Shown piece after piece: positions 1-10,173 of a stretch of DNA of 50,886 nt (position 1 is the first letter of the stretch; each line of letters starts with the position of its first letter). Origin of the DNA: Oscillospiraceae bacterium (GTDB lineage Bacteria > Bacillota > Clostridia > Oscillospirales > Acutalibacteraceae); the NCBI GenBank assembly GCA_015065875.1, contig SVPK01000002.1, positions 1 to 50,886 on the forward strand, read 5' to 3'. The notes beneath the pieces were generated by a model. The model was not told the origin of the DNA, made no database searches, and worked only from the letters and a program-made list of their open reading frames with translations. Both the position numbers and the translations under genes were made by a program.

Positions 1-1
1 C

Positions 2-157
2 CATAACGATTGCTCAGTTATTATTTATTACGCGGAAAGAGGAGAATTAACCTGGAATATAGCGAAACGATTTAATGCTTCTCCCGAGGATATTATGTCG
101 GTTAATTCTGTAAGCAGTGTAATTCCCGAAAATATGCCTTTGGTTATATCCTGCTAA
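2..157 (+). CDS. C-terminal end of a LysM-domain protein (5' end outside window)
   Basis: Open frame from window edge: ...CSVIIYYAERGELTWNIAKRFNASPEDIMSVNSVSSVIPENMPLVISC*; LysM-like pattern. Confidence 0.7.
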   Translation, partial: HNDCSVIIYYAERGELTWNIAKRFNASPEDIMSVNSVSSVIPENMPLVISC

Positions 158-160
158 ATT

Positions 161-189
161 AAAACCCCCGAAAATTTCGGGGGTTTTTG
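161..189 (+). terminator. Rho-independent terminator
   Basis: aaaacccccgaaaatttcgggggttttt. Confidence 0.8.
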
Positions 190-246
190 TTGATATTATT
201 CGGCCGCCGTGATAAAATAGATAAAAAATATTCAAGAAGTGAAAAC

Positions 247-1131
247 ATGGATTTTTTTAAACCTAAAATTGAAGATTATGAAAGACTTAAATCAATCATT
301 CAAACTGATGAATTAACCTGCGAAAATCTTTTCCTTAATGCTCTCATTTGGCAGGACATATATCATCATGAATTTGCCTTTTTCGATGATAAAACGGTTG
401 TTATTCGCCTGTTTGAGGGTGAGGGATATATCTATCTCTTGCCGCTTGGCGAATCATTTTTTCCGGCTTTGGAGGCCGAAATTAAAATGCTCGGTGAATA
501 TGACCGCCTATCCGCTTCGGATGGCCGAAGATTGGATAAATTATTAGGTCATTTGGGTAAAAATATCGAATTAATTCCCGCACCTGAAAATTTTGATTAC
601 ATCTATAACACCGAGGAATTAGCAACTCTTACAGGTAAAAAGTTTCATCAAAAGCGTAACCATATCTCCGCATTTAGCCGAAAGTATAATTGGCGCTATG
701 AATCAATTGGAGAGGGTAACGTTAATGATTTTTATCTTGTCGCCGAGAAATGGGCAAGCGAGCGTTATGAGTCTGCACCCGATCCGGATATCGAATGTGA
801 GTTAAGGGCCATAAAAGAAATTTTGCCGCATTTTAAAGAACTCGATATTTTAGGCGGAATTATTTATGTTGATGATAATCCTATAGCCTTTTCCTTTGGC
901 GCCCCAATAAACGATAGGGTTTTTGATGTTACAACCGAAAAAGCCTTATCAGATTTTCAGGGCGCATATGCTGTTATTAATAATTCATTTGTAAAGGCCG
1001 AACTCTTTGGGGTTTATGAACTTATAAACAGGGAAGACGACCTGGGCCTTGAAGGTCTTAAGCGTGCAAAAAAATCGTATAATCCTGTTTTGATACTAAA
1101 TAAATATTTGGTAGAAATAAAAAAGCCGTAA
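247..1131 (+). CDS. DUF2156 / phosphatidylglycerol lysyltransferase C-terminal-like (GNAT-fold) protein
   Basis: ORF 187..1131; likely ATG at 247 (MDFFKPKIEDYERLKSII); FHQKRNHISAFSRKY and NREDDLGLEGLKRAKKSYNP motifs typical of DUF2156. Confidence 0.75.
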   Translation: MDFFKPKIEDYERLKSIIQTDELTCENLFLNALIWQDIYHHEFAFFDDKTVVIRLFEGEGYIYLLPLGESFFPALEAEIKMLGEYDRLSASDGRRLDKLLGHLGKNIELIPAPENFDYIYNTEELATLTGKKFHQKRNHISAFSRKYNWRYESIGEGNVNDFYLVAEKWASERYESAPDPDIECELRAIKEILPHFKELDILGGIIYVDDNPIAFSFGAPINDRVFDVTTEKALSDFQGAYAVINNSFVKAELFGVYELINREDDLGLEGLKRAKKSYNPVLILNKYLVEIKKP

Positions 1132-1151
1132 TCGATTTGATTACGGCTTTT
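1121..1151. terminator. Bidirectional terminator between convergent genes
   Basis: aaaagccgtaatc-gattt-gattacggctttt. Confidence 0.85.
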
Positions 1152-1153
1152 AA

Positions 1154-1714
1154 TTATTCTGCATTATTAATTTTATTAAACATTGCGGTAAACTCTTCAA
1201 GCTGGCGGGTAGAATCCTCGTTGCGCTCAATTAACTCTTGTTTGGTATCGGTAAGTGAAGCGGCAAGAGCATCAACTTCAGAAATAAAGTTATCAGCGGT
1301 TCTGCGAACACTTTCCTTGATATCGGCCAAAGCGGAATGAGCATTTTCGATGCTATCAATATTTTTAAATATCTCTTCATTAGCCTGGCGAGAGGATTCA
1401 ACAGAGTTATTGATTATGTTTTTAGCGCTATTTTGCGAAACAAGATAAAGCTTTCCGATACTTAAACTTAACTGCTCAATCTCGTCACAACGGCTCTTAA
1501 AACTATCAAGCTCGGCCATAAGAGCTTCTTTTTCGGCCAAAAGCGCTGCCATTTGAAGCTCGGCGGCCTCAAGTTTTTTCTCGGTTTGCTCGATTTGAGC
1601 ATTAAGCTCACCCTCGCGCTTTGAGAATTTGGCCTGTGCGCTCTGTATGTAATTTACAACATCATCACAATTAAAGCCTAAAAAGCTTTTGCGAAATCCT
1701 GCCATAAAATTCAC
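1154..1714 (-). CDS. DivIVA-like coiled-coil protein
   Basis: N-terminus GFRKSFLGFNCDDVVNYIQ resembles DivIVA; long Glu/Ala-rich coiled coil. Confidence 0.6.
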   Translation of the reverse strand: MNFMAGFRKSFLGFNCDDVVNYIQSAQAKFSKREGELNAQIEQTEKKLEAAELQMAALLAEKEALMAELDSFKSRCDEIEQLSLSIGKLYLVSQNSAKNIINNSVESSRQANEEIFKNIDSIENAHSALADIKESVRRTADNFISEVDALAASLTDTKQELIERNEDSTRQLEEFTAMFNKINNAE

Positions 1715-1876
1715 CTCATAATTTCATCTCTCGGGAATTATATCACTATTTCGCGCTTTTTACAAGTTTTTTGTATAAATATTTATGCATTGGACGAAAA
1801 ATATCGGCTTTTTTTATTGAAAAATTGTCCTATATAGTATATTATATAATTGCATAATTATGAAAGTTGGTGTTCT

Positions 1877-2275
1877 ATGAACCGCAAAACCGCAAGAGAA
1901 AATGCATTTATATTAATTTTTGAACGTTGCTTCCGTGAGGACTCGGTTGAAGCCATTATCGAGGATGCTATAGAAGCGCGTGAATTTGAATATGATGATT
2001 ATGTTGAATTGGTTTTTAAGGGAGTTTGCGAAAAATCTCTTGAAATCGATGAAGTAATAATCGCCAACCTTAAGGGATGGAACATTAATCGTCTTTCTAA
2101 GGTTGCACTTTCGCTTTTAAGATTAGCAATTTATGAAATGCTTTATGTCGATTCTATTCCTGTTAAGGTTTCAATCAATGAGGCAGTTGAGATTGCTAAA
2201 AAATATTCAACCCAAGAGGATGCTGCATATATCAACGGCGTTTTAGGTTCCGTTGCCGCAAATATTGAAAAGTAG
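1877..2275 (+). CDS. nusB: Transcription antitermination factor NusB
   Basis: MNRKTARENAFILIFE...RLAIYEMLYVDSIPVKVSINEAVEIAKKYSTQEDAAYINGVLGSV. Confidence 0.95.
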   Translation: MNRKTARENAFILIFERCFREDSVEAIIEDAIEAREFEYDDYVELVFKGVCEKSLEIDEVIIANLKGWNINRLSKVALSLLRLAIYEMLYVDSIPVKVSINEAVEIAKKYSTQEDAAYINGVLGSVAANIEK

Positions 2276-2284
2276 GTTTTTATT

Positions 2285-3487
2285 ATGCGTGTAGCCGTTA
2301 TATCGGTAAAACAGCTTAATAGTTATGTAAAATCGCTTTTAGAATGTGATGAGCATCTTTGCTCTTTCTATCTGAAGGGCGAAATTTCAAATTTTAAGGA
2401 CCATTATCAAAGCGGTCACCTTTATTTTTCCCTCAAGGATTCCGATGCAGTAATAAGAGCGGTTATGTTTCGCTCCAGTGCCGCATATTTAAAATTCAAA
2501 CCGCAGGATGGTATGTCGGTAATTTGCCGTGGTAGAGTTTCGCTATATGAGCGCGATGGTTCTTACCAATTTTATGCTGAAGAAATGATTCCCGATGGTG
2601 TTGGCGATTTAACCGTTGCCTTTAACCAAATTAAGGAAAAGTTAGAGGCTAAGGGATATTTCGACCCCGAAATAAAGAAGCCCATTCCCGAATTTCCAAA
2701 ACGCATTGCTGTTATAACCTCTGATACAGGCGCCGCCGTTCAGGATATCCTCAATATTACCTCTCGTCGCTATCCGCTCTGTGAGATTATTATGTGTCCC
2801 GTTAGGGTTCAAGGCGATAGCGCGGTATTTGAACTTATTGATGCCATAAAGCGCGTTGATAAATTATTCCTTGTTGATACTATCATTATCGGCAGAGGTG
2901 GCGGCTCAATCGAGGATCTATGGGCCTTTAACAGTGAGGAGTTAGCCGAAGCGATACACGAATGTAAAACTCCGGTTATTTCTGCAGTTGGCCATGAAAC
3001 CGATTTTACCATCTGTGATTTTGTTTCTGATCTACGCGCTCCAACCCCGTCGGCAGCGGCCGAGCTTGCGGTTCCCGATATAGGGGAGCTGCGCTCTTAT
3101 ATTAAGAACCTTACCGACCGTATTGCTCTGCGCGAATCGGAAATGCTAAAAAATACCCGGCTGAAAATTGAAAGTCTTTTTAATATCAGAATTAAGAATC
3201 ATATCGAAAGTCTGATAAATCAACAGGATATGCGAATCGATAAACTGCTTGACTCGCTTATGAATAATATTAACTTAAGGCTCCAAAAGGCCGACCATTC
3301 TTTTAGAAAAAGTGTGGCACAGCTTGATGCCTTAAGTCCGCTTAATGTGTTAGCGCGAGGATACTGTATTCCTGAAAAGGATAGCGCTCCCGCAAGCCTT
3401 GAAAAATTGAATGTTGGCGATAGAATTGATTTGATATTTACAAACGGTAAAGCCGAATGTTCTGTTGATAAAATAATTAAGGAGTAA
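2285..3487 (+). CDS. xseA: Exodeoxyribonuclease VII large subunit
   Basis: SVKQLNSYVKSLLE...LKGEISNFK; RGGGSIEDLWAFN; AVGHETDFTICDFVSDLRAPTPSAAAE. Confidence 0.97.
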   Translation: MRVAVISVKQLNSYVKSLLECDEHLCSFYLKGEISNFKDHYQSGHLYFSLKDSDAVIRAVMFRSSAAYLKFKPQDGMSVICRGRVSLYERDGSYQFYAEEMIPDGVGDLTVAFNQIKEKLEAKGYFDPEIKKPIPEFPKRIAVITSDTGAAVQDILNITSRRYPLCEIIMCPVRVQGDSAVFELIDAIKRVDKLFLVDTIIIGRGGGSIEDLWAFNSEELAEAIHECKTPVISAVGHETDFTICDFVSDLRAPTPSAAAELAVPDIGELRSYIKNLTDRIALRESEMLKNTRLKIESLFNIRIKNHIESLINQQDMRIDKLLDSLMNNINLRLQKADHSFRKSVAQLDALSPLNVLARGYCIPEKDSAPASLEKLNVGDRIDLIFTNGKAECSVDKIIKE

Positions 3488-3491
3488 AACG

Positions 3492-3689
3492 ATGACCGAA
3501 AAGACCTTTGAAGAAAATATTAAGCGACTTGAAGAAATCGTTAGGATTTTAGAGGAAGGAAAATGCTCTCTCGATGAATCCTTAAAGCTTTTTGAAGAGG
3601 GAATAGAGCTTTCTAAAAAATGCAATATAACCCTCGATGATGCAAAACAAAAGATAACACTTCTTTCTGAACTCGAAAGCGGGGAATAA
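3492..3689 (+). CDS. xseB: Exodeoxyribonuclease VII small subunit
   Basis: TFEENIKRLEEIVRILEEGKCSLDESLKLFEEGIEL; directly downstream of xseA. Confidence 0.95.
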   Translation: MTEKTFEENIKRLEEIVRILEEGKCSLDESLKLFEEGIELSKKCNITLDDAKQKITLLSELESGE

Positions 3690-3690
3690 T

Positions 3691-4575
3691 ATGACTGCAA
3701 AGCAGATATTAGAAAGCGGCAAAGCTTTAACCGAGCAAAAAATTATTGATGTTTTAAATATGCCTGCGTGCAGATATGATTCGGTAATCAATGCTATGAA
3801 ATATAGCGCTCTCGCGGGTGGAAAGAGACTTCGCCCCTCGCTATTACTCGAATTTTATCGACTCTGTGGCGGAGAGTATATTGATGATGCTTTGTGTTTT
3901 GCTGCCGCTCTCGAATTTATACACACCTATTCGCTAATACACGATGACCTGCCCTGTATGGATGATGATGATATGCGTCGCGGTCGCCCCTCATGCCATA
4001 TAAAATTTGGCGAGGATACCGCCCTTTTGGCCGGAGATGCTTTGCTTACTTTGGCATTTAGAGTAGCCTCATCGACCCAAAATACAAAACCTGAACTGAC
4101 TTTAAAGGCAATTAATTTATTGGCTGAACGTAGCGGAGTTCATGGTATGATTGGCGGTCAGGTTATTGACCTGGCAATAGAGAATAGCGGCGCCGACCTT
4201 GATACTGTTTTTGATATGTATTCAAAGAAAACGGGTGCGCTTATCCGCGTGGCCGCCGAGATTGGTTGTATTCTTGCAGGTGCTGATGATAAAAAAATTG
4301 CTGCAGCTATAGATTATGCAAATAATATTGGTCTTGCTTTTCAAATAACCGATGATATTCTTGATTTAACCTCAACCGCCGAGGAACTTGGCAAACCCAT
4401 AGGAAGCGATCAGAAGAATAATAAATCTACTGCCGTTTCAATTCTTGGAATTGAGAGTGCTGCCGAATATGTTGAGAGGTTATCTTCCAATGCCGCCGAA
4501 AGCTTATCTGTTTTCGGTCCGCAGGCCGATGGCTTACTCGAATTATCTAAAATACTTATTAACCGAAAAAATTAG
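3691..4575 (+). CDS. ispA: Polyprenyl (farnesyl) diphosphate synthase
   Basis: GGKRLRPSLLLEFY, DDLPCMDDDDMRRGRP, DDILD motifs. Confidence 0.95.
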   Translation: MTAKQILESGKALTEQKIIDVLNMPACRYDSVINAMKYSALAGGKRLRPSLLLEFYRLCGGEYIDDALCFAAALEFIHTYSLIHDDLPCMDDDDMRRGRPSCHIKFGEDTALLAGDALLTLAFRVASSTQNTKPELTLKAINLLAERSGVHGMIGGQVIDLAIENSGADLDTVFDMYSKKTGALIRVAAEIGCILAGADDKKIAAAIDYANNIGLAFQITDDILDLTSTAEELGKPIGSDQKNNKSTAVSILGIESAAEYVERLSSNAAESLSVFGPQADGLLELSKILINRKN

Positions 4576-4586
4576 GAAGTGCAATT

Positions 4587-6419
4587 TTGGAGTATAAAAT
4601 TTTAAGTGGAATTAAATCTCCCGTAGATTTAAAAAAACTTAATAGCGATCAGATTGAGCCCTTATGCGAAGAGATACGTGATTGCCTTATTAACGCTGTT
4701 TCAAAAAACGGCGGTCATTTGGCGTCTAATTTGGGCTCGGTCGAGTTAACGGTTGCACTCCATAGAGTTTTCAATTCTCCGCAGGATGCAATAATTTTTG
4801 ACGTTGGACATCAATGCTATACGCATAAGCTTTTAACCGGACGATACGATAGGATTGATACTATAAGAACCGAGGGCGGCATTTCAGGTTTTATGCGCCC
4901 TGGCGAGAGTGAGCATGACCCCGTTGTAACAGGTCATTCCAGCAGTTCAATTTCTGCCGCCTACGGCATTTATAAAGCAAAGGCGCTTTCAGGAGAGAAG
5001 GGAACAGCCATTGCCGTTGTTGGCGATGGTGCGCTAACCGGCGGAATGGTTTATGAAGCACTGAATAACGCAGGCGAAAAGAAGGGCAATTTTATTGTTG
5101 TTATTAATGATAATAAAATGTCGATTTCCAAGAATGTTGGTTCGCTTGCGCGTTATCTTTCGGCCATTCGTTCGCGTCCTAAATATCATAGATTTAAAGG
5201 CCGAGTTGAAAAGTTTCTTTTAAAGATTCCCTTTATCGGAAAATATATTTCTCGCGGAGTTTTCAAATCTAAAACCATAATTAAAAACGCAATTTATCAT
5301 ACAAATATTTTTGAAGGACTCGGCTTTAACTATTTGGGACCCGTTGATGGCCATAACGAAAAGGTTCTTGAAAATATCTTTACTATTGCAAAAAATCAAA
5401 CCCGTCCCGTTATTGTTCATGTAATGACCAAAAAAGGTAAAGGCTATAAATTTGCCGAGGAATGTCCCTATGATTATCACGGTGTTAAACCGTTTGACGT
5501 TAATAGCGGTGCGAATTCGGGCGGCGGAAACGATTTTTCCTCTGCTTTTGGTGAGTCTCTTTGCGCTTTGGCAGAAAAGGATTCCCGCATTTGTGCTATT
5601 ACCGCCGCAATGACGCAAGGAACAGGACTTGCGGATTTTTCTCATAAATATAAGAACCGATTTTTTGATGTTGGCATTGCCGAGCAACACGCAGTTACCT
5701 TTGCCGCGGGGCTTGCAAAGGGCGGAATGCGACCGGTTTTTGCCGTTTATTCCTCATTCCTTCAACGCGGATTTGACCAGGTTATCCATGATGCTGCCAT
5801 TAACAATGTTCCCATAACATTATGTGTTGACCGTGCAGGATTTGTTGGTGAGGATGGCGAAACCCATCAAGGCTTATTTGATACCGCCTTCCTTTCGCAA
5901 ATTCCAAACGTTAAAATTTATGCCCCCTCAAATTTTGAGGAACTCGATATAATGCTCAAGCTCGCAATCTACGATAATTGTGTTTCGGTAGTTCGTTATC
6001 CCCGCGGTGGCGAGTTTTTAAACTGTAAGGATATTAAGTATTCAAACGAGCCGTTTTCGGTTTACGGCAGCGGTAAAACCGCTATTATCTCATATGGCAG
6101 AATTGTTGGTAATGCGCTTGAGGCCGCTCAAAAGCTCGATAATGCCGCCGTTATAAAACTGAATGTTTTAACCGAGATTGGAAAACCGCTTATTGACGAA
6201 CTCAAAAAATATGATTCTGTCTTCTTCTTTGAGGAAGGTATTAAGCATGGCGGAATTGGTGAGCATATTGGCAGCCTGCTTGCGGAATCAAATATCGATT
6301 GTAGCTATAAACATATAGCGGTTGATTCGCAGTTTGTTGAAGCCGCAAGCGTTGATTCCCAAATAAAAAAATTCGGTCTTGATACCGATTCGATTATTAA
6401 AACTGTTAAAGGTGAATGA
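4587..6419 (+). CDS. dxs: 1-deoxy-D-xylulose-5-phosphate synthase (TTG start)
   Basis: GHQCYTHKLLTGR, GDGALTGGMVYEALNNAG, transketolase-type domains. Confidence 0.97.
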   Translation: MEYKILSGIKSPVDLKKLNSDQIEPLCEEIRDCLINAVSKNGGHLASNLGSVELTVALHRVFNSPQDAIIFDVGHQCYTHKLLTGRYDRIDTIRTEGGISGFMRPGESEHDPVVTGHSSSSISAAYGIYKAKALSGEKGTAIAVVGDGALTGGMVYEALNNAGEKKGNFIVVINDNKMSISKNVGSLARYLSAIRSRPKYHRFKGRVEKFLLKIPFIGKYISRGVFKSKTIIKNAIYHTNIFEGLGFNYLGPVDGHNEKVLENIFTIAKNQTRPVIVHVMTKKGKGYKFAEECPYDYHGVKPFDVNSGANSGGGNDFSSAFGESLCALAEKDSRICAITAAMTQGTGLADFSHKYKNRFFDVGIAEQHAVTFAAGLAKGGMRPVFAVYSSFLQRGFDQVIHDAAINNVPITLCVDRAGFVGEDGETHQGLFDTAFLSQIPNVKIYAPSNFEELDIMLKLAIYDNCVSVVRYPRGGEFLNCKDIKYSNEPFSVYGSGKTAIISYGRIVGNALEAAQKLDNAAVIKLNVLTEIGKPLIDELKKYDSVFFFEEGIKHGGIGEHIGSLLAESNIDCSYKHIAVDSQFVEAASVDSQIKKFGLDTDSIIKTVKGE

Positions 6420-6420
6420 T

Positions 6421-7224
6421 TTGTCAGAAAAGATGAGATTGGATGCCGCTGTTTTTGAGCGTGGTCTTGCCGAGAGCAGAGAAAAGGCAAAAGCATATAT
6501 TATGGCCGGCGTTGTTTTTGTTAATAACGAGAAGGCTGATAAGGCGGGTATGCCCATAAAACCCGATGATAATATCGAGGTTCGAGCTAATCCGCTTAAA
6601 TATGTTAGTCGCGGCGGCCTAAAGCTTGAAAAAGCCATGCAGGTATTTCCCATTGAACTTACAGATGCCGTTTGTGCAGATATTGGCGCTTCAACCGGAG
6701 GATTTACCGATTGTATGCTTCAAAACGGCGCAAAGAAGGTTTATGCAATAGATGTTGGCTATGGTCAACTCGCCTGGAAGCTTCGAACTGATGAGCGCGT
6801 TATTAATTTAGAGCGAACCAACTTTAGATATGTTGATAAAACCCAGGTGCCTGATGAACTCGATTTCGCATCGGTCGATGTTTCATTCATATCTCTAAAG
6901 CACATTTTACCTACCATGAAGACCCTTCTTAAGGACGGCGCAACCGCCGTTTGTCTTATTAAACCTCAATTTGAAGCAGGTAAGGATAAAGTCGGTAAAA
7001 AGGGTGTTGTTCGCGATAGCGTAGTTCATATTGAGGTTATCGAAAATGTAAAGGGTTATATTTTATCAAACGGTTTTTCATTACTTGATTTGGATTTTTC
7101 TCCAATAAAGGGACCTGAAGGTAACATTGAGTATCTAGCCTATATCCGTTCTGATGCCGAGGCTTCAGATTATTGTTCGGTATCGGTTGAGGAATTAGTA
7201 TTAAGGTCTCATAATTCATTATAA
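6421..7224 (+). CDS. tlyA: TlyA family rRNA methyltransferase / hemolysin
   Basis: S4 domain followed by ADIGASTGGFTDCMLQNGAKKVYAIDVGYGQL; TTG start at 6421. Confidence 0.93.
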   Translation: MSEKMRLDAAVFERGLAESREKAKAYIMAGVVFVNNEKADKAGMPIKPDDNIEVRANPLKYVSRGGLKLEKAMQVFPIELTDAVCADIGASTGGFTDCMLQNGAKKVYAIDVGYGQLAWKLRTDERVINLERTNFRYVDKTQVPDELDFASVDVSFISLKHILPTMKTLLKDGATAVCLIKPQFEAGKDKVGKKGVVRDSVVHIEVIENVKGYILSNGFSLLDLDFSPIKGPEGNIEYLAYIRSDAEASDYCSVSVEELVLRSHNSL

Positions 7225-7237
7225 AGGGGTTTTGTTT

Positions 7238-8023
7238 TTGAAGGCAATAATTATCCCAAACTATGAAAAAAACGGAACTGAATATATTTTAGGCTCCGTT
7301 AAAACTATTCTAACAAATAATAAAATTGGGTTTTCTGTTTTTGATGGTAAAACAAGTATCAAGGATTTTGATATTATTATAACCATCGGAGGAGACGGAA
7401 CAATTATTCATGCCGCAAAGGCCGGAGCAACCGAAAATATTCCGATTTTGGGTATTAATGCGGGCCGCATCGGCTATCTTGCCGATATTTCTCATGATGA
7501 GCTCGAGCTTTTATCGGCATTAAAAGATAATACATATTCTATCGAGGAGCGTATGCTTTTAGAGGTAACTTTGGGTGAAAACAAGTATTATTGTCTTAAC
7601 GAGGCAGTTATAACCAAGGGTTCGCTTTCGCGCATGATTGATATTAAGGTATCGGTTGACGGATGCCCCGTATCATACCGTGCCGATGGTCTAATTGCTG
7701 CAACGCCTACCGGCTCAACCGCCTATTCAATGTCAGCGGGAGGCCCGATTGTTGACCCCGCGCTCGACCTCTTTATTTTAACACCCATATGCTCTAACTC
7801 TCTGTTTGACCGTCCGCTCCTGCTTAATAAGGATTCGGTTATAAGTATTTCAACGCTTTGCCCGCCTAATGCCGAGGTTTATCTTACTATTGATGGCGAG
7901 CAATCGATAAAGCTTTCGCCGGACGATACTTTAAAAATAAAGCGCGCTAATCATACTGCAAAACTCATACGAATTAAAAACAGTTCCTTCTATGAGACTC
8001 TATCGGAAAAAATGCGAGGTTAA
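7238..8023 (+). CDS. nadK: NAD kinase
   Basis: GGDGTIIHAAK, GINAGRIGYLADI, TPTGSTAYSMSAGGPIVDP; likely TTG start with aaaggggt upstream. Confidence 0.95.
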   Translation: MKAIIIPNYEKNGTEYILGSVKTILTNNKIGFSVFDGKTSIKDFDIIITIGGDGTIIHAAKAGATENIPILGINAGRIGYLADISHDELELLSALKDNTYSIEERMLLEVTLGENKYYCLNEAVITKGSLSRMIDIKVSVDGCPVSYRADGLIAATPTGSTAYSMSAGGPIVDPALDLFILTPICSNSLFDRPLLLNKDSVISISTLCPPNAEVYLTIDGEQSIKLSPDDTLKIKRANHTAKLIRIKNSSFYETLSEKMRG

Positions 8024-8027
8024 TATT

Positions 8028-8483
8028 ATGAAAAATAAACGTCAAGATACCCTGCTTAAAATGATACGCGAGAATGTTATCTCTACGCAGGAAGACCTTA
8101 TGAACTCATTGCTCTCCCTGGGTTATAAGGTAACTCAATCAACAATTTCGCGCGACATTAAAGAGCTTCGCATTGTTAAAGCGCTTGATAGCGAGGGTAA
8201 TTACAGATATACCTGTGCTTTTGATAACGGAGCAACCGAAAACGATAATTTAGGTAAATATGCCGATATATTTTCGAGCTCTGTAATTTCAATTAATCAT
8301 TCAATGAATGATATCGTTATTAAATGCTATCCCGGTATGGCATCGGGCGCTTGTGTTGCCGTTGATTCATTATATGGCAATATGATTTTAGGCTCACTTG
8401 CAGGCGACGATACAATTTTTATCATAACCAACGGCGAAGAAGCCGCAACCGAACTTGCAAAAGAATTAAATAAAATGCTTTAA
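8028..8483 (+). CDS. argR: Arginine repressor ArgR
   Basis: STISRDIKELRIVK and C-terminal oligomerisation domain; between nadK and recN. Confidence 0.95.
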   Translation: MKNKRQDTLLKMIRENVISTQEDLMNSLLSLGYKVTQSTISRDIKELRIVKALDSEGNYRYTCAFDNGATENDNLGKYADIFSSSVISINHSMNDIVIKCYPGMASGACVAVDSLYGNMILGSLAGDDTIFIITNGEEAATELAKELNKML

Positions 8484-8500
8484 TTTACAGAAGGTGAATT

Positions 8501-10159
8501 ATGCTTAAATATCTGCATATTGAAAACATAGCGGTTATCGAAAAATCAGATATTGAGTTTTATAATGGATTTTGTGTTCTCTCGGGCGAAACGGGTGCGG
8601 GTAAGTCAATTATTATTGATGCCTTAAATGCCGTTTTGGGTGAACGCACTTCGAAATCATTGATTCGCGGCGGTGAGAAGAAAGCGGTTGTAACTGCGCT
8701 CTTTTCTAACCTCAACAGTGTCGCAACTGCGGCGCTTGAAGAGCTCGATTATCCGCCCGATGAGGAAGGTAACATCTTAATTAAAAGAGTTATTAGTGCA
8801 GACGGTAACAGCACCGTTAAAATTAACGGTCAACCTGCTACCGCAGCGGTCTTGCGCGAGATATCCGCATATCTCGTTAATATTCACGGGCAACACGATA
8901 ACCAAACCCTCCTCAATAATGATACTCATTATAAATTTGTTGATAAGGTTGCCGATAATACGGCGGTTTTGGAAAAATACCTTAACGAATTTAACCGATA
9001 TCGCAGTATCAATAATGAAATCAAGAAACTCACTGTTGATGATGATACCAAAAACAGAAAAATTGAATTACTTAAATATCAGATAAACGAGATAACTGCC
9101 GCGACTATAACACCAGGCGAAACCGAAGCGCTTGAGCGCAAATCTGAAATTTTCCGCAATTATGATAAGCTTGTTCGCAACATTTCAAATGCCTTCAGTT
9201 TTCTTGATGGTGGGGAAGAGGATGGTGCGGTTGCGCTAATAAATAATGCTAAATCTGCAGTTTCAGCTGCAGATTCAAAGGAATTTTCACAAATTGCCGA
9301 GCGCTTGGCCTCATTAGAGATAGAAGCCGATGATATCAGAAACGAGCTGCAACGCTTTATTTCAGGCTTTGAATATGACCCCGAGGAAATCGATAAAACC
9401 GAAAAGCGACTCGCGTTTTTACATGAGCTCTATTCAAAATACGGAAAAAGCGAGGCCGCAACCCTCGAATTTCTCGAAACTGCAACAAACGAGCTCGAAA
9501 ATATTACCTTTTCGGACAAGCGTATTGCAGAGCTCGAGGTCGAACTCGATGCCTGCACAGAACGGCTTGTTAAATGTGGTGATGAACTAACCGCATCGCG
9601 AAAAAAAGCGGCTCTTGATTTTGAACGTAGGGTTTGCGATGTTCTTAAATTTCTCGATATGCCGCAGGTTAAGTTTGTTGTTGATATAAACAAAGGCAAA
9701 TATACCAAAATAGGCTGCGATATTATCGAATTTTTAATTTCCGCCAATGCAGGTGAAGAGCCAAAGCCGCTATCAAAAATCGCTTCAGGCGGCGAATTAT
9801 CGCGAATTATGTTGGCTATTAAGAGTATTCTTGCCGATAAGGATGAAATCGATACCCTAATTTTTGATGAAATTGATACAGGAATTAGCGGTCGTGCGGC
9901 CCAAAAGGTTGGCTATCAGCTCAAGAAGGTTGCCGAAAACAAACAGGTTATTTGCGTTACTCATTTGGCGCAGATTGCCGCAAAGGCCGATAATCATCTT
10001 TATATCGAGAAAAATACCGTCGATGGCCGAACTGTTACACAAATTTCACCCCTTGATTTTGAGGGACGCAAGGTTGAACTTGCGCGCATAATTGGCGGCG
10101 AAATAACCGAGCAAAATTTAATTTCTGCACAAGAAATGTTATTAAATACAAATATCTAA
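8501..10159 (+). CDS. recN: DNA repair protein RecN
   Basis: IENIAVIEKSDIEF...LSGETGAGKSIIIDAL; LASGGELSRIMLAIK-type signature. Confidence 0.97.
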   Translation: MLKYLHIENIAVIEKSDIEFYNGFCVLSGETGAGKSIIIDALNAVLGERTSKSLIRGGEKKAVVTALFSNLNSVATAALEELDYPPDEEGNILIKRVISADGNSTVKINGQPATAAVLREISAYLVNIHGQHDNQTLLNNDTHYKFVDKVADNTAVLEKYLNEFNRYRSINNEIKKLTVDDDTKNRKIELLKYQINEITAATITPGETEALERKSEIFRNYDKLVRNISNAFSFLDGGEEDGAVALINNAKSAVSAADSKEFSQIAERLASLEIEADDIRNELQRFISGFEYDPEEIDKTEKRLAFLHELYSKYGKSEAATLEFLETATNELENITFSDKRIAELEVELDACTERLVKCGDELTASRKKAALDFERRVCDVLKFLDMPQVKFVVDINKGKYTKIGCDIIEFLISANAGEEPKPLSKIASGGELSRIMLAIKSILADKDEIDTLIFDEIDTGISGRAAQKVGYQLKKVAENKQVICVTHLAQIAAKADNHLYIEKNTVDGRTVTQISPLDFEGRKVELARIIGGEITEQNLISAQEMLLNTNI

Positions 10160-10173
10160 CGGAGGACCCCAAA

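Noticed and set aside
5220-5690. 156-aa - strand ORF opposite dxs
   Set aside because: Shadow of a clear dxs coding frame; no SD or family resemblance.
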